Origin: Aptenodytes patagonicus
Taxonomy: Eukaryota > Chordata > Aves > Sphenisciformes > Spheniscidae
Reading direction: 5' to 3'
NCBI RefSeq assembly: GCF_965638725.1
Contig: NC_134961.1
Location: forward strand, 1,364,001-1,428,000
Length of the DNA: 64,000 bases
The position numbers and the translations under genes are program-made. The notes under the pieces were generated by a model. The model did not search any database. It was given only the letters and a program-made list of their open reading frames with translations, and had not been told where the DNA came from. Within the stretch, counting starts at the first letter, position 1, and every line of letters starts with the position of its first letter. This document shows positions 20,571 to 30,500 of the stretch, one piece after another.

Positions 20571-23500
20571 GCTCTGCATCGTTGGTGCAAGCCAGGGCAG
20601 CCATGCCAGCGATGTCCGGCTACTCCCGGGGGACAAGCCAGGCCACCTCGGGGGCAGCATGCTGGGTCAGGAGCCCCCCCGCCCACGTGGCCACATGCCC
20701 TCGCCGAGCAGCTCTGGAGTCTTGCCATTCCCCATCTGTTGGGACCAGCTCAGGGACCAGCGCAGGCCCTCCAGGTCCCTGAATCCAAGAGCTGTGCTGG
20801 TCCCTCACCCCAGCCCGCATCCAACGCCCTGGGGCAGAAGCAAAGGCCGCGTCCTTGGGAGGCAGCAGCGGGAGGACACGGAGAGGCTTCCCCAGCCTGG
20901 CCACAGGCTTCGTCATCTCTTGCCGTGAATTATTCAGTGCGCGGCTCTGCTTGCAGCGCATCTGCTCCAGCCACACCCCCTCTAATGGCAAAAATCAATG
21001 GCTTTTTAATTTCTCATGGCCAGAAAGCTCCTGGCTGTGCTGCTCACGGGTCCCGTCCTCACTGCAGAGCTGCCCCAGGAGAGAGGGGACCGAACCTAGA
21101 GGGTGGTTTATCCTGAACTCATTTCCATCACCTTCTTCCATGCATCTAGAAGGGTGCTGGGCTAGAAGGTCCCACACGCGAGGCTGTGAGGTGCCTGTGC
21201 TTCGCAGCTCTGGCAGGATTCAGCTGCCCGCGCTGGTCCTGATCCGGGATGAGAGCCGGGGCTCAGCAGAGACCCCAGCCCCACGGCCAAGTCCTCGGGC
21301 CTGCCTCCAGCAGACCTGCCTCCAGCGCCTGTGGCCGGCTGAGACGCGGCAGACGTGCCCCCCAGGGGTGCACAGGGAGGAAGCCCAGCTGCCTGTGCTC
21401 TCTTGCCATGGTTGTGGGTGTGCTTACACGCGGGGCTGGCTGGAGTTGGTGTGCGTCTGCACGTGTGCATGGCTCTGCTGAGCGCCCGGCCGCGTGCCCA
21501 GCTCTGCTCAGTGTGTTTGCAGGTGCATTAGCTGAGCTCCGCGTACACGCGTGTGCACGGCCGTGCCGGGCAAGCGCACGTTGCCCAAAGGTGGGAGCGG
21601 CGGGAGCGGCGTGATTCAGAGCAGGGCTCTTCCTCGAGCCGTCCACTTCCATCAGCTATTTCAAGCCTGAGCGTTTCTCCCGCCACTAAGCCGAATCCGT
21701 TACCCCAAGGCACTTCAAGGACTCGTGTTCTCCTTGGACCTGCCCATGGCGAGCGGAGCTCACCCCGCAGGGCGCTCGCTGGAGACCCACAGCAAAGAGG
21801 GGCTGGGGGACAGCTTGTGCGATGGGGTGGGGAGAGCAGGTCCCTTTTGCATGCTCCTTGGGGCGGTTTGCACCATGGGAGCCGTGGAGCATCGAAAACC
21901 CCCTCCAGAGCAGCAGCGGTGGGCTGTGCCTGCAAGCAGAGCTTGCCCTTTACTGGTTTCCCACCTACACTGGGTGTTTTGCGAGGGCTGGGGGCATCGG
22001 CAGGGGCACAGGGTGAAGCTGGTGGGCGGTCAGGGTCAGGGACCGCTCCCGCAGGGCACGGGGAATTGCAGGGCTGGGCAACAGGGTGGTTGCTCATCCC
22101 AGAGGTGATGTGGGAGCAGGCAGGGTTGCAGGCAGCATCGCCTGTGGGCTGGCCATGCTGCGGGCTCTGGCTGCCCTTGCTGGCTGGGCTGATGGGGGCT
22201 CAGCACTGTCTTGTCACCCCCTGCCAACACGGGGAGTGAGCAGGGATGTCGGTCCGGGACGATGGGGCTGTGCAGTGTGTTTGCAGCGATGCTGCTGCTG
22301 TGCCGGTCCTTGGGAGCTGGGAGAAGCATTAGCATCCCGCAGGCGTCCGGCACTGGGGGAGCCCCTCTCCTGCCCGCGGGGTGCAGGCAGGTACCGCCGC
22401 CGCAGCCAGCCTCCTACTGTCTCCCAGGCCCCCTGGGTGCGGCGCCAGGGCCCTGGCACCCACCCAGGCACCCACTCACCAGGAACACACTGCAAAGAGC
22501 AACAAAAAATGTTAAAATTTAATGCCTCGGCTAATGGGCCGAGCGGAGAGGAGCAGAAACATGGAGAAAAAGGGCTGCTCTCCCACGGAAGGGAAGAGGC
22601 GAGCGTGCTCAGCCCCGGGGAGCCCCTAATGGCTTCTGGCTTCGCAGCCCCCTCCACCCCACGCTTCCTGGAAGAAGGGGAGACCTTGCCAGTCTGCAGC
22701 AGCACCTGGCTGATGGGACCCCGCTCCCCCTCACCGCACCCAGCTCGATAAATCCCATTAACTGCCTCCCAGCGCCCGCCAAAGTGTGGGACCGAGCGGC
22801 CAGTCACGAATCCATGTGGCTCCTGGTGGATGCCCCACAGGGGCTCATGGTGGGTGACAGACCCCTCGGGGTGGGACCTTGCCCAGGGGAGCCTGAGCTC
22901 CACCGTCCTCCTCCGCCACCACCCGCACCTCTGCTGGTCCCCTCCCAAAAACGTGGGAGGCTGAGAACAGGGAGAGGCGCAGAAGGGCAGGTCGGGACAT
23001 CTTGTTGCATTGCCTGTGTGTTTTTTTGAAGTCTAGGAAGATGGCAGGGATAGACTCTGAACTTTGTGTAGGTTTAAAAAAAGCCACAGCCCAAAACTAT
23101 TCCTTTCTCCCTTGCCTGTAACAGAAGTGGAGTCTCTTATCGGAGAGAGCAAGCTGCCTTGGCTGCCTGCTGCCCCTCTCCCACCCTGCTCCTCCAGGTC
23201 TGGGGCCGTTGGAAGGGGCGATTTGGACACCAGGATGAATTTCCAGGCCTCCCTCTCAAACAGACATGAAACGCTGGACCTGCAAGGCCTGTCTGAAGCA
23301 TGGCCTTGCCTGCGCTCCCCCCTGTGCCTGCTTATGACCTCCTGTCATGTCTCAGACCCCTGGTCCCGTGGGCTTGTTTTGTCCCAGCCTAAAGCAGCTG
23401 TCCTTCAACGGGAATTGGGAAGCCATTCCCGGCGATATAATCAGTGTGCTGAAAGCACAGCACCCGAGAACCCAAATAGTCCCAGATTAATCCCAACGGG

Positions 23501-25356
23501 GTGCGGAGCAGAGCAGGAGCGGAGGCAGGAAGACCTGGCCAGGAGCCGTGGCGGCCACAGAAGATCCTTGCCCACCGCAGCCACCCTGGCCGGGGCGGAC
23601 AGTCCCGACCGGGCTGCCCAGCATGGGAATGCGGGACGGTGCGGGACGACAGCCCTGGCTGATCGCCCTCCTCCCCTGGGACACCAGGCTATGGGTGCCC
23701 ACACCCGGCACCGAGCGATGGCAGGCGGAGGAGGAAGGACACCCATCGTGGGGAGAGGCGTCTCGGGAGCACCCCTTTCCCGGAGCAGCAGGCTGCAGTG
23801 TTTTTTTTTAAATTAATTACGCACATCTGTACTTTCCACAGGTATTTGTACTCAGGGCCTTAACCTGCTGTATTTTTTATAGCTTGCTAAATAAACAAAC
23901 TTATTGCGAAGCCACTTGCGAGACACAGGGAGTGGTTGGGGTTTGCTGCACAAGACTTTCCCTCGCATTTCAAAGTTGCTTTACTGTACTTATAAAATAC
24001 GGTTTAACCCTTTTTTCACCAAATTATATTAGGTGGCGGGGCGGTAAGATGCTCGTTTATACATCGCATTCAGAAGGAGTTACAGCTCAATTTGTGGTGG
24101 GAACAATAAAAGGAGATGGAAACAGATAGGCGGCTGGATGCGAAGTGAAGCGTTGCCAGCTGCTGGGTTGGTGTCAGGCTCAGACTAACCCTGGAGGCAA
24201 AACCCAAACTCTGCAAAACTGGAATAAAGCAATTAAATGTGGTGAATATTTGACTGTGTGATTGAACGGGCTGGAATCAAGGCTGGAGCTGGGCAGGAGG
24301 CTTTGATAAAAGGGCTTCAAATCATGTTCCAGTGCATTTCTGTGTGTGTTTACAATAAAAATTGAGGGATAAACCTTGCAGTAACAAATGATTTTCACGA
24401 ATTCTGTTCCCTTGGTCTCCCAATGCAGCCATTCAGCTCCATGGTATTTCCCTTCCTTCTGTTTTTTTAAAACATGAAGTTACCAAAAAAAAAACCCCAC
24501 CCAAGTTGATGGCTTCTCCCATCTTGGGGCTGATTCAGGCGTCGTCTGAGCCTTGCTGCCTCCCTCTTTAGGAAACAGATGGAGGAGCCCCAAATTAAAA
24601 TGTAAGGGCTGCAGACAGCCAGTGGTTAGGGTGACTATTTATTGTCTTTAACAAATGGCCCTTCCAGCAATGCGCAGAGCCCCAGAAATGGGATGAAGGA
24701 GGCAGGGGGTCTGGCACAGCAGCGTTCCCGGACGCGGTCCTCCTTACGCTCCAGTGACGCTGGTGGCAGCCGCGGTCCTCGCACCCGGTTTTCTCCCGGA
24801 TCAACACCACCGCGAGGTCCCAGGCGGGGCTGGTGGGACCCGTTATTGCCACAGCAGTGCGAGGCACAAGGACGCCTTCCTTTGCCTTGGGGCAGAAGGA
24901 CGCAGGGACGAAGGCTTGCACAGCTCGGAGCTCACTGTCAGCCCCAAGTCCCGTGCTAAAAGGTGCTGCCCCCCCTTGGGTTTTGCAGGGGAAATAGGAC
25001 TAAAGGAGAAAAGCTCCCTGCAGCGGTTTGGTGGAAGGTTCCTCTCCTTTCTTTTGGTCCCCACCAGCTTGCCCTGTGCCTGCAGCACGCCAGATCCCTC
25101 CTGCCCCAGCCCGGGGGATCTGGAGCCGCTTCTGGTTTGGAGAGCCAAAAAAAAAAAAAAACCCAAAACCCGCCCCGAAAAACACAGCGGAGGAAGAAGG
25201 GGGTCTCCACGGCTTCGGAGGCAAGGTGTGCATGGCTCAGCGGATCCGTGTCTGGCAGCTGGTTTTCCCCAGCCGGCAATGTGCACTTTGGAGCACGTGT
25301 CAACAAACAACCCCATTGGAATAACAAACGGCAATAATAAGATTATCCTTTTGATG

Positions 25357-25370
25357 GTCACCATGGTAAC
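25357..25370. promoter_or_regulatory. RFX-type X-box match
   Basis: GTCACC-AT-GGTAAC fits the RFX X-box consensus GTNRCC-(0-3)-RGYAAC perfectly. It lies about 2.1 kb upstream of the XPO6 start codon in an AT-rich patch. Binding is inferred only. Confidence 0.35.
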
Positions 25371-25493
25371 CTGCCCTCTGCCAGCGCAGCTGCAATATCT
25401 TGATGTAACCATCACTGAGGTGGTGTCTCAAAGCAGTTCCAGCCTCTGTTAAACACACTGGCGGGCACGGCACGTAGCTTGGCTCGGCCTGGC

Positions 25494-25670
25494 GTTTTGG
25501 AGGTGTGGGAGGGGTTTTGGAGGTGTCGGAGGGGTTTTGGAGGCATTGGAGAGGTTTTGGAAGTGTTGGAAACGTTTTGGAGGCGTTGGGGAGATTTTGG
25601 AGGTGTTTGGAGGGGTTTTGGAGATGCCGGAGGGGTTTTGGAGGTGTTGGAGAGGTAGGTTTTGGAGATG
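25494..25670. repeat. 20-bp minisatellite, TTTTGGAGGTGTTGGAGGGG
   Basis: About eight copies of a 20-21 bp G/T-rich unit, each starting with TTTTGGAG. The period is not a multiple of three, so the open frames across it (repeats of Phe-Trp-Arg or Leu-Glu) are not evidence of coding. Confidence 0.92.
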
Positions 25671-26643
25671 GTGCTCTGCCTGGGGGTGCATTCATCAGCA
25701 CGCGGTAGCAAACAGACGTACATCCCACGCGTCCAAGCAGTGTCTGCTCGGCTGCAAGCCGCACGTCTCCTTCTCGGTGAGTTTTTATCAGCCTGCGCGG
25801 CCCAGGAACAGCGCTTCCACCCACAGGGAAAGGCTGATCGGGGCGAGCGGGACGGGGGCCCGTGGGGTCAGCGCTCTGCTCAACGCGTGGACGTGGAAGA
25901 AAATCTGCCGTGGAAAAGACGCGGGACTGCTCAACCATAATCTTCTTGCCGAGCCTCGTGGCTAGTTACACCCCCATGGAGGGTTTATTTTCCTCCCTCT
26001 CTGGTTTTGTTTAATCCTCTAATGTAGCTGCAAGCATTTGCAATATCCCCATATGTATATTGTCCCCTCTAAAGCCTATTAAGCTGCCGGTTTCAGCGAT
26101 CTCTTGTAACAGCGAATGCCACAAGAGAATTTGGGAAGCATAAGAAGTATTTTGGTCTGCATTAACGTCGCTGCTTTGGGGCTCCGGTTGGTCCCACCTC
26201 CTTGGTTTTGTCAGGCAGCGGTTAGGGGCTGGATTTCCTTTTCTTAAATTCACCCGCTGTTCTGGATCTCTCCGTTAACGTCTTCTCTCCCGGCCACGTC
26301 AGGCATTGGAAAACCGAGGGCCACAAAGAGCCCCATGTTGAGTTAAAACTGGGGGATGGGAATAGGTGTCTAGGAATGGGTTTCTACACCATGTAGCTTC
26401 GTTATCGTTGCTGACGAGGACTTGCAGGGTTGGGGGTTCCCTCACCCCCCCTCCCCAGTTCATTTTAATTATCTAATTAGTCACACGGGCACGAAGCCAG
26501 TAAACACAGACAGCGTCCCTGTATGTCTGTAACTCTCTCGGGAGGCCCGGGGGAGCCGGGAGGCAGCACAGGCGGCCCTGAGGGTCGGGGTAGGGGCCCG
26601 GGCGCGGGCCCAAGCGCAGGCCCAGGCCCGCGGCTGCCCCACC

Positions 26644-26660
26644 GCGTTGCCAGGCAACGC
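26644..26660. promoter_or_regulatory. Palindromic RFX X-box
   Basis: GCGTTGCC-A-GGCAACGC is a 17-bp perfect palindrome apart from the central base. It contains the symmetric X-box GTTGCC-N-GGCAAC, about 0.85 kb upstream of the XPO6 ATG at the upstream edge of the CpG island. A further half-site (TGGCAACG) follows at about 26,686. Confidence 0.5.
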
Positions 26661-27438
26661 GTGCCCCTCTCCCGCGGTCGGCGGCTGGCAACGGGGCGCA
26701 CCCAAGCCCCGCCTTCAGGGGGCGCGGCCAGACGGAGCACCGCCCCCAGGGGTCGTGTCCCCCCTCCCTCCCCTCTGACACGCGCGGGCAAAGGGCGGGC
26801 ACAGACCCCGCCCCGACCGCCGCTTCCTGCCGGGCGGGAAGCGCCTCTCGCGCATGCGCAGCCGCGCTGGGGCGGGGCGAGGCGCACCTCCGGGCGTGCA
26901 CCTTCCCCCCCTGCCTCCCCCACCCCGCACCGCGAGGCACCGCGCCCTTCTCCAAGATGGCGGCCGGCGGCGTGCCGCGGCGGGGTGCGCATGCGCCGGC
27001 ACCACCGCCTCGGCCCTGATTGGCCGCGGGGGCCCGGCGACGGCTTCCGGCGGGGGGGCGGGGCGGGGCCGGCAGAGCCGCCTCCCCGGTGCGCGGCAGG
27101 ATGCGCCTGGCGTAGCCACCGGCCGCACCGACAGCCGCCGCGCCGGGCCCGGCCCCGCTCCGCTCCCCGTCCCGCTCCCCGTCCCGTCCCTTCCGCCGGC
27201 GAGCGCCGCGCCCTCCCGGCCCGCGCGGGCCTGCCCTGCGGCGGCCCGTCCCAGCGCCCCGGGGCTCCCCGTCCCCGCCGGCCGGGGGAGGCCCGGGGGC
27301 TGGGAGGCGGCGGCGGCAGCAGCAGCGGCGGCGACGGCTCTCCGGGCGGGGGGCCGCCCGCGGTGCCTGGGGCTCTGCGGCCGGCGGGGGCTCGCCGGTG
27401 CATGGGCGGGGAGGCCCCGCCGCCGGCAGCCGCCGGCC

Positions 27439-27470
27439 ATGACATGAGCGGAGCGCGGCGCCCTGCCTAG
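27439..27470 (+). promoter_or_regulatory. XPO6: Two short upstream ORFs in the XPO6 leader
   Basis: Two ATGs lie just before the XPO6 start codon. ATG-ACA-TGA (27,439-27,447) is a minimal one-residue-plus-Met uORF, and ATG at 27,444 opens an eight-codon uORF (MSGARRPA) that stops at 27,470. Both end before the main ATG at 27,499. If the leader starts upstream of them they could lower translation. This is inference from position. Confidence 0.45.
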
Positions 27471-27498
27471 AGCCGCCCCGCGGGAGCCGCCGGCAGCC

Positions 27499-27501
27499 AT
27501 G
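27499..27501 (+). CDS. XPO6: XPO6 coding exon 1 (start codon only)
   Basis: The exon contributes only ATG, followed at once by the donor GTGAGT (27,502). The sequence context GCAGCCATGG is a good Kozak site. The second exon begins with GCA TCT GAA (Ala-Ser-Glu) in phase 0, giving MASEE as in known XPO6. Confidence 0.9.
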
Positions 27502-30500
27502 GTGAGTGCGGGCGGGGAGCGGGGCCGCCGCGGAGCCCGGGGGTGGGGGGGGGTGCTCCGCGGCGCTCCGGCGGGGCCTGCGGCCTGTCCCGGGCCCGCC
27601 AGCCCTCAGGGCCTGCCCCCGGCACGGGGAGCGGGCGGCCCGGGGCCTGCAGCGGGGAGCCGCCTGGGCAGCGTCCCGGCCGGGGGGCTGCGGGCCCTGG
27701 AGGCCCCGAGGGGCCTGCGGGTGGTGAGGGCGGCCTTCACCCCCGGAGCCGCCGTGGTAACGAGTTTTAAAAAGCTGCGGAGGCAGAAATTCTTCCTGGG
27801 AGCGTTTGTGCCAGCGGGTGCTGAGAGTCACAGGTTTTCTCCAGCGCCAGCCGTGAACGTGCCCCGTTCGCCTCCAATTTAGCCTTGGAGAAGCTGCAGA
27901 AATGACCCGGATTCCTTTCTGTGCAGAGCGTTGTTTAATTCCGCTGCAGATGCTGGTCTTCAGCCGCCTTCCAGCAGCGGCAGTCGCAGCTACGTGCGAT
28001 CCTACTGAGAGATACAGAGCTGAGATATGGCATGCTTTGATTTGCACAATCTTTTTTTTCTCTTGATAAGAAGCAAAAGAAGACGTCTTCGATCCTTTGG
28101 GTGCACGCAGTCAGGCTTGCAGGGCTGGTAGGCGGAAATCTGTCTTCAGGGGATGGGGATGTTGCTCACTGTCGCCATACCAAGCGCTGGCAGCGGTACG
28201 CTAAGTGACAACTGCTGTTCTTATTTTTCCCTTGTTTTACCTGCAGGGAAACCTTATATCCCAAAATTTACTGGGTTAACCAAGGAAAGCCACAAACATG
28301 TACTTTGCAGTTGATCAGCAAGTAGACATGTGTTCCGCAGCCCTGGATCTGCTCATGGAAAACTGCCTCCTGTCCTCTTTCAGCCAGAGAGCCCCACTGG
28401 GCCAAGGCAGTAGTTACTGATCTAGTTTTCAACCACTTTCTAGCTTAAGCTGTCTTAGATAATGTAGGCTCAGGCCTTGCACCCCTTTTCTTCAGGAAGT
28501 TGGGATCTTGGTTTGCAGTTGCAAATTTCTTCACCCAAGAGCCGAAATAATCACATCTGCATGCTGTTTGCTGTGTTCCTGGTACCATCTATTGCTAGTT
28601 TATTGAAACCTTGCTCTCTGTAGCCCATTTAAAATGAATTTCATTAGTCCCTTTCAGAAGCTTTGCTATTCCATACAGCGTCTGCTGGGGTGGGATACGA
28701 TCGCCTCGATAAATACAAGTAGCAGCCTGCTACTACTGGGTCTGCATGCACCTTGATCAGTCCGAGGGATGTACCTACCTGCTCGGGACGGACTCCTGAC
28801 TTGTCTGCCAAATGTCTCAGGTCTTTCTGAATTTAGCTTCAGCCAAAGCTAGAGCAAAGGGTGATATTCTCGAGGTGGGTTCTTTTTAGTGAATACCCCT
28901 GGTTCACGAGGATGAATAAACGCTGTGGTTAAGTTCGGAGAATTTGGTAGACCAGTCGTATATAACAAACTGTAGCTCTGCACGTGGGAAGAGGTTGGAG
29001 AGTTTTGTGCTTCAGGGTGTGCACTAATAATTGCAGGTGGCAAAAGGGCTTCTTAGTTCTTCCCTTGCCTTCATACAGATACGCGCATTTAGCCTCCTGA
29101 ATTACAGCTTGTTTTCTTTTTCTCTTTGAACATCCAATATTTGGTTCAGCTACAAGCCGAGTACTGGCGTTGGAAGTTGAGAAGCCGTCATCGGGCAATA
29201 CTGCAGAATTTACTGTTGTAACTCATCACGTGACTACCATGCAAGATTTTCCTTATGTTCCCATTTCCTTGGAGCTTACAGATGGGCACGTTCTGCTGCT
29301 GGTGTACCCTCCTTCCCGGAAACAGTCAGAAAAGCGTGAAGATGAGAGGCTGTAAGGCGTTCTGGGAACAAATAAAACATAATTAAAGTCTGCTGTCAAA
29401 AGTACAGGCTTGTGGAGGCAGATTTTATTGGTTGAAGTTGAATTGGGTTGATATGGAAGGGAGTAAGCAATGGGAGCGGTAATGAGTTAGAGCTTGATTA
29501 ACTGGGAAGGAATGTTAAGAAAAACAAATTGTGAAGTCAGAGCACCCGTCAAGGCAGGAGGGGAAACCAGTGATGCGCAATGTGCTCAGAAAGTGTACAC
29601 ATGTTGTAGAACAGGTGCCAGTTCAGTGCGCTTAGATGCCACTGACGGCTCAGAAATCTTAAGCCACCATTAAAAAGCTATTTAGTTTCACAGGAAGCTT
29701 GAATCATTCTTTTGCTTTCTGAGGAATTTGTAAAGAGCAGCCCTGCTGTCAAGCTTTCTGGTCGTCGTACCATCTGTGCTGGTTATTGCATGCTTGTGGC
29801 ATGTCAGGCTATTAATGCACTTGCATGTCTGCTAAATAGTTCGTGTACAGCACCCAGTTTGTGGCTTTCTGTGAAAAAGATGTGTCAATGTTGATGATGT
29901 TGTGGCATCTTTGTAGAGAAAATAGAGCATTGTAAAATACAGGCTTCTCAAGTGGGTTTCTGTGGAGTCAAGTTAACCTCTAAACACAGAGTAACTACCT
30001 CCAACTTATGCGCTCAGGTGGCACTCTTCAAGCTTTTCTCTTCTTTAATAGAGCAGAAAGTATTAATATGGTTTCCTAGTCAACTTTTAGGATCCTTCTA
30101 GATGATTTTAGTGAACAGCTTCAAAATAAATACTGTTTGTGGACCTAGTCCTTGAATGCCTTTGTGTTTTGCATCCAAATAAGCTATGCATTTGTCTCAT
30201 CACTCGTTCTTTCACCTTTTTCTGCTTCCGCTAGCAAAGATGAACCACCTCTGAAGCCATCAGAGCTCAGTTATGATCTCCTGAGCCGTATCAGTCAGCT
30301 GGCAAGGGCATTTGTAACTCCCATGTGAGGTTGGAAGTCAGGTGATTGCCTCCTAGCGAATGTATTCTTCAATTATCTGGGACTCGTATCCTGGCAGCAA
30401 CTAGAAGAGCAGCTTAGGAAAAGGGACTTCTTCCGGGAAATGCTGTTGTGTTAGGTAGCAGATTTAAAGATGAAGTCAACCCTTCGGTCAGAGAACTGCA

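Larger units (their letters stand above)
13930..26500. other. GC-rich intergenic region between SBK1 and XPO6
   Basis: I find no gene I can support. Open frames are numerous but overlap on all six frames, as expected at this GC content, and none shows a known domain or paired splice sites. Contents: small minisatellites (15,661-15,720; 18,995-19,040; 20,468-20,570; 25,494-25,670), a possible ancient SINE scrap near 15,800, AT-rich islands at about 14,690-14,780, 23,790-24,420 and 25,960-26,300, and an RFX-type X-box at 25,357-25,370. GC content falls from about 23.8 kb onward apart from the XPO6 CpG island. Confidence 0.55.
26540..27760 (+). promoter_or_regulatory. XPO6: CpG island and promoter of XPO6
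   Basis: A CpG-dense block around the XPO6 first exon. Motifs seen: an RFX X-box (26,644-26,660), NRF1-type GCGCATGCGC (26,850-26,859, and again at about 26,987-26,996), YY1-type AAGATGGCGGC (26,954-26,964), inverted CCAAT GATTGG (27,018-27,023), a double GC box (about 27,056-27,068) and several TTCCGG/TTCCTG ETS-like words. There is no TATA box. This is a typical housekeeping promoter, and transcription probably starts within about 500 bp upstream of the ATG. Confidence 0.8.
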
